Below are positions 12,136-23,467 of a stretch of 64,000 nucleotides of DNA, piece after piece; position 1 is the first letter of the stretch; every line of letters starts with the position of its first letter. The notes under the pieces were generated by a model, which ran no database searches, was not told the origin of the DNA, and worked only from the letters and a program-made list of their open reading frames with translations. Source of the DNA: Polychytrium aggregatum (taxonomy: Eukaryota > Chytridiomycota > Chytridiomycetes > Polychytriales); NCBI RefSeq assembly GCF_025602895.1, contig NW_026516224.1, positions 434,001 to 498,000 on the forward strand. The letters run 5' to 3'. Both the position numbers and the translations under genes were made by a program.

Positions 12136-14370
12136 GGCGGGCTGAGGAAGGAGAGGTGGACTGGACAAGACGGAACCATGAGCAGAGTCGGGTGAGATCA
12201 AGAAGCCATCGAGAGCGCTTGCCGACGGCGAAGCCAGGGACTGCAGGCACGAGCGCCCTGCTTGGCTATGGACTCTGACTCCAGCGCAGAGGCGGAACGG
12301 AGCCAGGGGGAAGGCGGCGACAGGCAGCGTAAACGCAGCGCTGCAAGAACAGACAGGATCGAGCCCTAGCAAACTGGGCAGCGGCGACAGAGCGGCAGCA
12401 CATACCGCGGTGCCGGTCGAAAGGGAGCCGAGACGGACAGTGGTTGGGCCGGAAAGACGGGCCAGAACGACGGGCCAGGGAGGAGCGGGTGCGATATTTT
12501 TGCGACGAGGGCGAAAGAAGCGCATTCATGGGCAAAGGGCGGGCGGACGGATGGACGGCGGCTGCGGCCCGCAGGCTGGGCGGGAAATGAAGCGATTCTG
12601 TGTCGGGAGTGTGCCTGTGCATGCGCTGCATCATGTGATGCCATTCTTGTCACGTGATTGGTTCTGTGGCTGTGCTGGCACCACAGGGCTTGTGCGCGGC
12701 GCTTGCCGGAAAGGGGTGAGGGGCAGGCACACGTGGCCATGACGGACCCTGAGTCATGCTCGGTCAGCAGCAACGGAGAGGCTGGCAGAATGGCGAAACG
12801 CAGTGCCCCTTGTGCGCCGGCTGGGTGTCTGTGCGTCTGGGCGGGAGCAAGCAAGCAAGCGAGCAAGCAAGCGAGCAAGCAAGCTGGTGGGCGACTGGCG
12901 GGATGCTTGCGGTGGCATATGCACGGGCCAGCGAAGACGGGAAAGGGCCGGCCTTCTTTGGGCGGGGTGTCCTGGCGACAAGGCACGGTGATCGAAGCCA
13001 GGCGTGGGCTTGGGGGAGACCGGGGGGCCTGCACTCGGCATCGGGAAAACGGCCCAGCGCGAGCAAGGCGACCAGCAGCAGCAGCAGCAGCAGACAAGCC
13101 CAGAAATCGCAGGCATGGCCGAGAGCAGGGGCGCCAGCGGGTGACAAGAAATTGAGGCGGATCTGCAGCAAGAACCAAAGGAGCACAGCGATAATGCCCG
13201 GGCTGACAGCGGCCCAGAGCTGCTGGTGGTGCTGGTGGTGCTGGTGGTGCTGCTGGTGCTGCTGGTGCTGCGGGATGATGCATTCGGCATCGCTCGTCCG
13301 GACGCACGATGCGGTTGGGGGGCGGGCCGTGGCCCGATGTCTGGAAGGGGGGCAGCGCCGGCGACAACAGGCATTGATGCATATCCCGGACAACATTGGC
13401 CCGAGAGCGGCGAACGTGGTGCGATCGGCAACGGGCGTGACGGACGATGAGCAAACCTGCTGCGGTGCGCCGCCGGTGGGTGTCTGGCCACGAGTGGCTG
13501 CAGCGTTCGGGGCCGTTGTACCTCCTGGGTGCAAGGCGCTGTGGGCAATGTTAAGCGCCGTGGGAGGTGTTAAGCGCCGTGGGTGGTGTTAAGCGCCAGA
13601 GTTACTTGAGTGTTAAATCGCTGTTGTTAGCATCGAGTGGTCAACACCCCGAAGCACCGCCGTCTGCTTTCGATGCCCCATATTCAACGGCAACCGGTAT
13701 CGCAATGCCTCCAAGCCGCATCCCCGGCGCATCCAAACGCCTTTCCCGCAACGCAACCCGCCCGCCACCCACAAATTCCTCCACAGCGCCATTGACACCG
13801 CCCACCCGGCATTGCCTGCTGGTATGGTTAAGCGCAGCACTCAGTGTGCATCTATCTTATCTTTCTATCCATGAATCTATTCAATCCATGTATCTACATC
13901 TCACCCATGTATCTACATCTCATCCACATCCCATCCACATCTCACCCATTAATCCACATCTCACTCATGTATCTACATCTACATCAATCTCGCCCAGGCC
14001 AGGCGCCTTGTCGCCCCTCCCCAGCAAAGACGCCGCCACTGCGGTACCGCACAAAGCCCCGGCACAAGGACTGTCCGCCGGGCCGAGCACCAACTCTGCC
14101 CGCCGCGCCCGTGGCCGTTGTCAGAAATTTTCATCGCTCCATGGGCCCCCCCCCATAAAAGATGACCCACCGCCCCAGCACCAGAGTCATCCTGTCGCTC
14201 CGACCCACCGTCCATCGCCTCGTCCGCAATCGCCCTGTCTTGGCACCCCGTCTGGCCTATAATTTGCTCTGGTCTGCCCTCGCCCATCGCCATAGCGTTT
14301 GACTTTTGACCCTGCTGCCACGACCACCCGTCCGCACATCCCATACCCACATCCCACGCCGCTCGACGCC
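12136..14370. other. Long divergent intergenic region with simple repeats
   Basis: 2.2 kb between the CTR gene (-) and the globin gene (+). It holds GCAAGCAA/GAGCAAGC repeats near 12850, a (GCA)n tract near 13075, a TGGTGC tract near 13220, three copies of a GTTAAGCGCC-containing unit at 13548-13600, and degenerate TCCACATCTCACCC-type repeats at 13890-13980. Frames of 250-360 codons open here on both strands are repeat-driven and show no family signature. Confidence 0.55.
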
Positions 14371-15984
14371 ATGAATTCCCGCGGGAACTACGTCTATCCC
14401 ACTCGCGAAGAGTGCATCATCATCCGTCAGGTTAGTGCCTGCGAACAGTCTCACCACCGCCGTACCATGCGTATTCACCACGCGTGATGTTACTGCTCTT
14501 TCGATCGACATGGAACCCAACAAATCGCCTTGTTACCACATTGTCATCTCGATCTACTCTATCCCCCGGCTACTGCCACTCCTCGCCGTGTGCCTCGTCG
14601 TGTGCCTCGCCGTGTGTCTTGCTCCCACCATGCCCTCGTTGTTCTGCGCTTTGTCCCGCCTTACTCACCGACCATCGTCTCTGTTCTGCTCTTCCGCCTG
14701 GCTCGACACTCTCAGACCTGGAACGAGATCTTGACCCCGCTCCCTGAAGACCGGGACCCATCTCCCACGACCTCGTCTTGCGGAGACTCGATCCATCAGG
14801 CCCCTATTCATGAGCCCATGCCCGAATTTTGCCCCGTGGCCCACACCAGCCCCAATCTCTCTCGCCATCCGCCAACCTCCTCCGCCACGTCCATCCACAG
14901 GGTGTATCCCAGCCCCGCAAATGGGCGGGTCGTCCAAATCGCGACCTACAACACCATTCCCGACAAGGTCCCCAATCGCCTGGTGTCTTCTCGCTCGTTT
15001 GCCGGCAGCGTCGACTCCCATCCGGGCATCTGCCCGGCCATGGGCTCGTATGTGCAGCCCTACTCCGATACCCAATCCATCCGCTCCGAGGTCACCGGCA
15101 ACACCAACACCAAGCCCAATCCAGCCACTCAGTTCACCATGCGTTTCTATGAAAACCTGTTCGTCTCCAACCCAGAGTACCGCCACATGTTCCCGGACGT
15201 CTTTCGCCAGAGTGCCGCCCTCTCCGGCATCCTCATGAAGATTGTCCGCGATGTCGATCGCATGGAGCTCGGCATGGATGCCGCCCGCCACCTCGGATAC
15301 CGGCACTTCCACAGTACGTATCCGATGCAAGTTACCGGAGTTTGATCCACACTGCGGCACATGCCTCGTACTGTGCTGTTGCTCGATTGATCAAAGACCC
15401 CCACATCGTATGATAGCGCTTCCCCCAGCCAACGGAGAATCTGCCTGCATCGATTTGACCCTTTCGTTCCCGTCCTCCCCCCTCTGCCCGCAGTCTACAA
15501 GGTCACCCCGGACATGTACGATACGATGGGTCGGAATCTCGTCGGTACCGTCCGTGAGTTCCTGATCATCCGTAAGTCAGAGCAGGCAGAGTCGGAAGGC
15601 GCTTTGGTGGCGACGACAGGGATGCAGGCTGTGTCCATCCTCCTGCTGTAGTCAACCACTACCAACCCCGTTGTTCATCCATCCCTCCATCTATCACTCC
15701 ATCCATCCCTCCCTCCGCTTGCCGCCAACCATCTTCCCACGTTACTCATCCTGGCTTGCTCATCCTCAGGCGGAAAGTGGTCCCACGAAGTCGACTGGGC
15801 CTGGATCACGGTCTGGCGCTTGCTGTCGACCTGGATGAAGGAGGGTGCCGACACCAGCTTGATCCCAGGACCATTCTCAAGTCCATATGCCCGTGACGAA
15901 CGCAGCGATCGCAGCGACCGCGGCGACCGCAACGACCGCGAGAACCGGTCCCGCGATCGTGAGAAGCACTGCATCATCTCCTAA
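14371..15984 (+). CDS. Globin-domain protein with C-terminal CaaX box (4 exons, 316 aa)
   Basis: Exons 14371-14430, 14716-15313, 15494-15571, 15770-15984 (951 nt). A helix-A-like start (CIIIRQTWNEIL, residues 14-25) is followed by an insertion of about 130 residues rich in Pro/Ser/Thr. The globin core then runs: RFYENLFVSNPEYRHMFPDV (from about residue 160), FRQSAALSGILMKIV (helix E, Gln as probable distal residue), ARHLGYRHFHIYKVTPDMYD with the probable proximal His217, and WAWITVWRLLSTWMKEGA (helix H). This matches single-domain globins that bind haem and O2 or NO. The C-terminus is a run of Arg/Asp dipeptides (RSDRSDRGDRNDR), then REKH, and ends CIIS, a farnesylation-type CaaX motif. Membrane attachment is therefore inferred. 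Confidence 0.85.
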
Positions 15985-17148
15985 ATGCCTGGGGCTCTCC
16001 CCTTCGGAGTCTGACACAAGCCTCACATTTGATCTACCAGTGCGCCTCCTTACCTCAACTTCTCCTCTCAGCGTCTCCCTCTCCCGCGCGTCTCTATTTG
16101 TCTGCTCTCTCCGTCCCAACTCCTGGTCAATGACGATCTTCCTGCTGCAGGTAGTTGCGAAACGACTGCCGCCGTGATCAGCCCCTTCCAGCAAACCCAG
16201 TTTGGCCCAATACGGTGTCTCTTCGATATGTTCTTCCTTTCGCCCGGCGCCATTCTTATCCGTCATGGATGGGAACATCCCAAAACCTCCGAGCACCTCC
16301 GGTACCAGCATCAATACCGCCCCTCACTCTCGACCAAGACCCCAATCTATTCGCCCCCCCCGTCGCAGACTTGCATGTCTGCCAGATCGTACTGCGCCAC
16401 TACCAACTCTCGCTCTCAGCAATGTCGTGCAGTCGGACAAAGCTCCCGCTCCTCACAGGTTACCCGCCGAAGCAATAGCACCGCCGCACACGCGGCCATT
16501 CGCAGGATCAATCCTCCCCCCCTCGGTTTCTTTTGTTACTTTGTGCTCTACTGCCTTTGCCTCTCTCTCCTATCTCTCTCTCTCCTATCTCTCGCTCCTA
16601 TATCTCCTTCTCTATCCATGTTCACGTCCCAATATTGTTTCTTTACCGCAATCATTTCATCGCAAGCCATCTGTAGTTTGTTCATAGAGACTCTGAAAGC
16701 ACAACACAACACAACAAAACACCTGAACTACGAAGCAACAGCGTGCAGGCACATTTCCCGCTCATCCATTTATTCATCTCTCCAAACTATTGATCCATAT
16801 ATATCCGCCCTTCCGCAACCATCTTCTCGTTTTCTCCCCATCTCCCACCCGCTCATTTACACGGACCCGATCGACCGCCACTCTGCCTCGCGGCCGGTCT
16901 AAACTCGGCTCCACTCTTCACCCTCTCTCTCCTCGCATACACACTAGAACTCCGCCTGTTGTGCTTCGATTACGTTTTCGTTTGTTGCTGCTGTTCACTT
17001 TGGAAATATATAGTTCATCATAAATGGAAATGGCATCTCACGGAGTGACTCCCTGGAGAGGCCTCCCCAGGCGATTCTTTCGCCAGGAAACATAAATATG
17101 GTGTATATTCATTCGCTTGCTTACACTACTTGCTTACTAACGATTCGC
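15985..17148. other. Convergent intergenic region
   Basis: 1.16 kb between the 3' ends of the globin (+) and CTU2 (-). Strongly C/T-rich on the + strand, with TCTCTC runs near 16560-16610 and AT-richer sequence near 16960-17100. No gene recognised. Confidence 0.5.
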
Positions 17149-20085
17149 TCAGCGGCGAGAGCTGCGAATCTTGGGTGCCCGCTTGCCATGGTGGGCCTTC
17201 GTGCCTGTTGGACTGTCCTCGATGTCATTTATTCGCACAGCCGGCTGCTGCGGCTGACTGACGGCCGTGCTGATCACCGCGTCATCTGCGGGACCGGTGG
17301 CCGTCGCTCTCTTCTCGCTCTGCTCGCCTTGATCGCCTTGATCACCTTGATCGCCTTGATCGCCTTGATCGCCTTGATCGCCTTGATCGCCTTGATCGCC
17401 TTGCTCGTCATCACTCAGGATAAAGTCAGAAATCCGGGCACGCAGGCGCTCGAGATTGGACTCGTCCCGAACAAAGGTCGGGGCTATAAAGTCGCGGTTG
17501 ATGTCGCGTGCCAGGTTCTGACAGGAGTAGCAGAGCTGCCGGATGAGGTCGTCGGGGCTGTCGCTGGTGTCGTCGCGATGGGGCGGAAGAGTTGCAACGG
17601 TTCGATGGCTGCGCCAGCGGTGCGCATCATTCTGGACGGGACTGGAGGGCCGAGGCCAAAGAGGGAGGGGGGTAGAGTATTGGCCGCATGAAAATAAGGA
17701 GGAGGAAGTGAGCGAATGCACGATCGTTGACTTTGAGATGAACCGATTCCACAGCCGGTGCGACAAACAGCACCAGCAAGCAGCATCCCAGCATGAGATG
17801 GGCATGTGCGCCACTTACCCTTCGCAAATGGAGCAGCGCAAGATATCGCGATCGGTGAACCGAGTGGTCACCTTGTGGGCTGTGCGAGTGACAGTGCTTG
17901 CCGTTGACGGAAAGTCCTTTTGCAACGCCACGATAAACTCTGGAGAGCACCATCATACCAGGCGGTCAGCTGCCTTTGCGATCACCGTCAGACCATCCAG
18001 TCCGGGCGGCGCGAAGCACATTGCAGCGATCTAGATTTCTGATAGCGACAGCATATCAGCGCCCTCCTAGGCCCGGGGAGCTGAGCGGAGGAGATCTGTG
18101 GCGATGGCGGTACCTTCGGTGCAGCGGTCAATGCTGGCCTTGACGGGCATTTTTGAGGTCAGCGAGACCGACAGTGGAGGCCGAATGTCCATGAAATGGT
18201 TGAAGATGCCGATTTCCTTGGCCTGCACGTCATGCAGAGGGCGAACGACTGTCACATCTGATGAAGGAGATCGGATAGGACCACACGAGCGGCGTTGGAT
18301 GGTGGGCTGTGAACGACTGTGGACGGCTATGGTTGTCGCAACCGGACAGACCCACGCCTCAGCCCGAGAGCCACTCACCTTTGTACCAGTTCGTTTCGAT
18401 AGCACCGTCGACAGGGAGGGCGAATCCCCGTCCCTTGCTCGTGTTCGCAATCACGTTGATGGCCAGCCTGGTGTTGCTGTCGCCAAGCAGAAGAACAGCG
18501 CACCTGTTTGTTGCCACAAAAGATGACCCCTGTTAGAACCGAAACAAAGCCTCTGCATTTTCTTGCACAGTCCTCGCTTCAGCCGAAAACACCGGTGCTG
18601 CTTGATCCATAGACATGGAGACTAGAGCCAGACTTGAAGCGACAAGTTTTATGCGCAGACCGACGGGCCTAGAGATCGCACTTACTGCTCGCGCCGAGCA
18701 CATTGCAGAAGCAGTTTGTGTCGCAGATATCGCAGCAGCTCTTCACGAGACGTCATCTTGGTGATGGCTCCGAAGGCAGCCCGGAGCTTCTCCTTGTTGC
18801 TGAGCGACCCCGACGACAGGACCATCCGCATCTTGGCGACATCTAGATGCAAGTGAGAAATGGAGCATGAGCCGGATGAGACCGGGGTGTGCGTGTGTGT
18901 TGCAGAACACAGTGCTGGTCTCGGTCGGGTCTGCGAGTCGGGGTTTGTATAGGTTTGAAGATAGTGTGATGCAGCGGCAGTGCCCAACAACAACACACAC
19001 TGGACGCAGAGTGATCTGATGGTGGTGCTCCTGACATACCTTCCGCCGTGGCCGACTCGGCGAACGAGAGCCAGCTGTCCGGATCGCCCTCGCCAAAGAC
19101 GTCTTCGAGCGGCACCCGAGCAACCTTGTAGTACTTGTCCTCGATCGCAGCGAAGCCCTCCTCCATCAGCGCTCGTTCTGCCTCGCTGAGCGGGATAACC
19201 TCGGACTCGTCAATGTGGCAAACGACGATCTCGCCGAATCGCATCGGCTTTCGTGGATCGCCAGACTTGTGGAAATCCTTGACCGCATGCAACAGGGTGC
19301 TATGGTTGTGACGGCCCCATTGCGGCAAGCGAGTTAGTACTCAACAGCCCGGCGAAATTGCCACAGCTTTGCCCATACAAGGCGGCAGTCCGCACAATCC
19401 TAGTGATTCACTTCGCCATTGCCAGTGCCGAGAGCTGAATGAGAGCGAGAAAAACGACAGCGATCGCCCTCCCCACTCCCTAGACAACAGGCAGAGACTT
19501 GCCTCGAGCTCGGCCCGCCCGAGAAGGCAATCATGATCTTGAGGCCGCCCATGACGCTCGGGACCAGCTTGCCCTTGAGGATATTCATGCGGAAGCGGTG
19601 GATGAGTGCGCTGATGAAGCAAGATCTGTCCGAGTGGAGATGGGATAAGGCCAAAGAAAGAAAGGTCCACAGTTGCCAAGGTGGAAGGATCAGCCCACGA
19701 GTTGATTCTGAGTAAAGCGATAGCTAGAGGGTACATTGCGCTGCCGAAACGGATGGCGGAGAGCCGCTGGTTCCGTGCGGATACGATACCGACCGACACC
19801 AGATCGTTCGTCTGGCCAGAACAACCGCCCTCTCGATCTTGCATTTGGCGCAGATCTTGGAGTCGGGCTTCGCTTCTGTCGACGGGGCAGACCATGGCGG
19901 ATCGGGCGAAAGACACAGCGAGTCCGAGCAGGAAGTTGAATCAGTGCATCGCAATCGGCGGCGACGATGAACAGAGCCAATCGACAGCATCGGTCCACCA
20001 GCGATAGCCAAAGCGCCCCAGGAGCCGTGGCTGGTTTCAGACCTTTGACCATAACGGGCTCGTCGATGCCGCACGAGGTGGACAT
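17149..20085 (-). CDS. CTU2: Cytoplasmic tRNA 2-thiolation protein Ctu2/Ncs2 (9 exons, 515 aa)
   Basis: Exons 20085..20043, 19875..19794, 19625..19503, 19299..19040, 18842..18686, 18503..18379, 18257..18114, 17939..17819, 17641..17149 (1548 nt, in frame). Ctu2 partners Ctu1 to thiolate U34 of tRNA-Lys, Glu and Gln after Urm1-dependent sulfur transfer. Visible signatures are the N-terminal zinc ribbon ICAKCKIERAVVL followed by WCRSCF, the PP-loop-derived segment KIMIAFSGGPSS (about residues 72-82), the CSIC knuckle, GPVQNDAHRW, and the C-terminal LCYSCQ. The tail after the zinc site carries nine Asp/Glu-Gln-Gly-type triplets (17325-17404) and a basic end. Intron 3 starts with GCAAGT, a GC-AG intron. 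No catalytic PP-loop is expected in Ctu2. Confidence 0.93.
17325..17404 (-). repeat. 9-bp coding repeat in CTU2 (Gly-Asp-Gln units)
   Basis: About eight tandem copies of GCCTTGATC on the + strand, encoding repeated Gly-Asp-Gln in the Ctu2 C-terminal tail. The unit length keeps the frame. Confidence 0.95.
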
Positions 20086-20595
20086 GGCTGTTTCGACTAT
20101 CGATGCGAGCCGGGCAGCGGGAGTGAGTGAATTGGAGATGCGCTTGACGGTGGTTGATCCGGGCGGTCCTGTCCTGGCCCCGATGCGACGGTTTTTGTTG
20201 CATTGCAGCCGGCCTGTGTCACGTCGTTGCCTGGGACTGGACAGGAACACTTCCCTCCCGGCCCCGACATGGACCGCTGCTCTGGATGCCCGGGCGGTGC
20301 CGGGTTAATGCGATGCAATACAATGCGATGCTATGCAATACAATGCGATGCTATGCAATACAATGCGATGCGATGAGATCCGATGCAATGCATGTCCCCG
20401 GGCGGCGGGAGGGCCAAGGCAGCGTCTGGGTTTTGGTCGGCCTCGCCAGCCGTCCCGGCTTTGCTGCCTTTTCTTTGCCGCCCAAATCCGTCGTGCCCTT
20501 GCTCTCCGTCTTCCCCCCTCCCAGGCCGCCTCACCCGGTTCCTCCCCGTCCACCAGCTCGCACCGCATCCGCCACGACGACAGTGCCGCAAGAGA
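20086..20595. other. Divergent intergenic region
   Basis: 510 bp between CTU2 (-) and the TRF-like gene (+), presumably a shared promoter region. It contains the 20-bp repeat at 20308-20385 and a C/T-rich stretch just upstream of the + strand start. Confidence 0.6.
20308..20385. repeat. 20-bp tandem repeat (unit CAATGCGATGCTATGCAATA)
   Basis: Two full exact copies (20321-20340 and 20341-20360) flanked by partial copies, built from smaller GATGC/ATGCAAT motifs, in a divergent promoter region. Confidence 0.9.
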
Positions 20596-23103
20596 ATGAG
20601 TCTGATCATGGATGCGATCTCGCTGTCTCTCGATCTCAAGCTCTTCATCGTTCTGGATGTGCTGCTGGTGCGCAAGTTCCATGCTCCCGACGGAACTGGC
20701 CAGCCCGTGCGAGGCTATCTCGCCAGCAAACTTGGGCTCCGGGACGAGGAAATGGCCCTGCGCGTCGCCAACGACAACCTCCAGAGCATCCTCGGTGCGT
20801 CCAGAGAGCTATCCGGCCCGATCCATATGGACTCCAGCATCCCCTCTCCCACCATCGCTCGCGGATATGCTGCCCCGCAATCGTCGATCGCCCTGCTTCT
20901 CTTCACTGCTGCCGATCCATGACATCGATCGACATCCAATCCATCTCAGACCCTCATCCAGTCGGCCATCGGCTTCTGCTGGCCGTTTCCTGATCCTGCT
21001 GACCTGACCTGATTTTGCCATTGCCCTGCCGTGTCCCTCGTCTCTGCTTTGCAGCCAGCACCGCATTCGAGCAGTGTCTCCGCACACCTGAGAGTTTTGA
21101 TCCGGTGCTGGTCTCGCGGGCACACATACTCAAGTTGGCGATGCTCTTGAGAGAGCTGCTCGAAGACAAGCCCCACGACAACAGCGGCGCTGTCTGGACC
21201 GAGGCCTACAATATCTTTGTCTCGCACAAGCACATCCCGAACATAGAGCGGGATGATCCGGAATACTATGCCCTCCTGACTCACTTCAAATATCAGGTAG
21301 GGCTGCGCGCTGGGCCATCCTGATCCAGACCACTGCCATCGGATCAGCCCAAGGATCACCGACCTTCAAGCCGATACCACCGATCGACATGGCAGGAGCT
21401 TGGATCAGGGACTGCGGTGGTGTTTCCTCGGACTGATGATGGTGGCGGGGTCTGCCTGTCAGCCAAACGTCTCGATAGCGCACAGCCAGCCGGATGCCCT
21501 ACTGTCAAATGACAGGAGCGGCCGTCGTCCTCGCTTGGCACAGCGCCGTCCGGAGCCACCAGCAACTGACGACCCGCCATTGACGTCCGGCAGGTTTATC
21601 GCCGTCTGAAGCAATCCGAGCCCGACAAGGACCTGCTCGATCGGATCTTTCCTTTCAACGACATCTCCAGCTCTCATCTCACCATGCCCGCCCGCGACTT
21701 TTACGCCGTCAGCAACAACGTCCGCGATCTGGTATGGAGAGCGAACATTCGCTTTGAACCAGCCACCTCACCGTCGGTTGCTCCGATGTGACGCCCATGT
21801 TGCTGCCAGTATTGGTGCTCGCACTGGCATCCACGACGGCGTCCATGACGGCATACATGACGGCATCCGTGATGTCCATTATGTTGTTCAAGTCAGCAAA
21901 CTACTCCACCGCTAACCCATGCTGTTTCGCCCCCCCCCCACCTGCCTAGATCCTATCCGGAGAATACACCGTTGATCAAGCCGCTGCCGTTGTGTCGTTC
22001 TTTGACCTGATATTCTCCTTTCTGGCCCTGACTTGCGGCGAGATGGAACTCCCTTTGCTGCTGCAGGTACAGCCTCTCACCGCATTCTGTCCATTGGTTG
22101 GCATGGAGTCGACCTCGGTATTGACATCTATCCTCCAACGGCAGCAGCGAGAATCAAGCCACACAGCCAGATCGCAGCCACCGGCGGTGCCCGAACGAGC
22201 AGCATTTGCTCACCGCGATTCGCCCAGGATCGATAACGCCCCAGTCGAGGTCAACGAGTATGACGATTCGGACAACGAGTACTATGAAAAGTCGGCTCTG
22301 TTCTTTGCCTTGGATCGTGAGCGAGCAGGGCAATCACCCCAGCAACAGCAGCAGCAACAGCAGCAGCAACAGTCACAGCCGCAACGGCAGAAGCCAATGC
22401 AGCAACGACCGGACTCTGGCGGGGAGGAGGTGCACACCCCGCAGCGCAGATCCATGGCCCGACGCTCGCACACCAGCCCGCCAAAGTCTCCACATGGCCA
22501 ACATCACCCTCACCGGCCGCTGCTGATCGACTCACAGTCCGAGAACGAGTCAGACCACAGCTACAACGATCCTATCAGGTGGGTGCGATCGGTCCCTTGG
22601 GCAGACATCCACATTGTCGCTGTTACTCCTCTGGCTGTATCGTGGGATTGCAACATAGGGCCACAACCCAGTTCCGTCGCGTTGCAAACGGCTCCGCTTC
22701 CTAATCTCGAGCATCGATCATGTCGGTTCCCAGCGACAGCGAAGCGCCGCCCTCTGACGACGAAAAGTATGCCGTGAGCCCCTTCCCGCTTCATCCCAAG
22801 TTCACCCCACTGGTTGCTACCAATAGCCCACGCGAGGATCGCAAAGCCAGCCCTTCAAGCCGACAGATCGTCCGACGCCGCAAGTCGCGCCCGTGGACCC
22901 AGCAAGAGGTGCAGGCACTCGAGGATGGGATCAGGATTCACGGAACCTCGTGGCGCAAGATCCTGGAGATGCACGGCAAGGAAGGGACCCAGATCCTGGC
23001 GGACCGCAGCCAAGTCAATCTGAAAGACCGAGCCCGGACTGAGAAGCGGCTGCGGCTCAAGAACAACCAGCCGCTTGGCCCGTTCGAGATTATCCAGTGC
23101 TAG
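20596..23103 (+). CDS. TRF-like telomere/telobox Myb protein (5 exons, 525 aa)
   Basis: Exons 20596-20794, 21055-21296, 21594-21731, 21950-22578, 22734-23103 (1578 nt). The C-terminal domain (about residues 452-505) is a single Myb repeat of telobox type: RKSRPWTQQEVQALEDGIR, then GTSWRKILEMHG, and helix 3 QVNLKDRARTEKR, the equivalent of the VDLKDKWRN telobox. This is the DNA-recognition domain of TRF1/TRF2, Taz1 and Tbf1. The N-terminal 230 residues are all-helical in appearance (LKLFIVLDVLLVRKF, ILKLAMLLRELLED, FYAVSNNVRDLI) and fit a TRFH dimerisation domain (inference). The middle holds a poly-Gln run near 22340 and Ser/Pro/His-rich linkers. A possible intron after 22066 was not used because the frame runs through. 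The first ATG is 20596; 20608 is an alternative. Confidence 0.8.
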
Positions 23104-23467
23104 ATCCGAGTCCTGCCCTTGTCGCTGATGCAAAGAGGGCCGTTTGCATCATGGCACACCAAAACACCATGCTGCGCTGCTGCTTATTTGCTCGTCAGAT
23201 CTGTATATCTCGTATCGGCAGGGCGGGAACAATGTACAAATCCGTGTTGCCGAAACTATCCAAGCGTGTCGGAGACAGAGCAGGACTTTGACCCCCCTTC
23301 GACAACTGGCGGGGAGGTTTGAGTCTTGTGAAATGGTGGTTGCGGGTGACAAGTACACGGGTGCATTTACAATCTACAATCCAGACAACAACGCCGTCGC
23401 TGACTATCGGCGCGGGGTGACTTTGCGATGCCGCTGGCACAATCTCTGGGCTGCCTTGAACCTCGGG
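23104..23467. other. Convergent intergenic region
   Basis: 364 bp between the 3' ends of the TRF-like gene (+) and BBS5 (-). No feature recognised. Confidence 0.55.

Noticed and set aside
12366-13592. Overlapping open frames of 250-360 codons on both strands
   Set aside because: Ala/Pro/Arg/Ser-rich, driven by GC-rich simple repeats; no signal of a conserved domain and both strands open equally.
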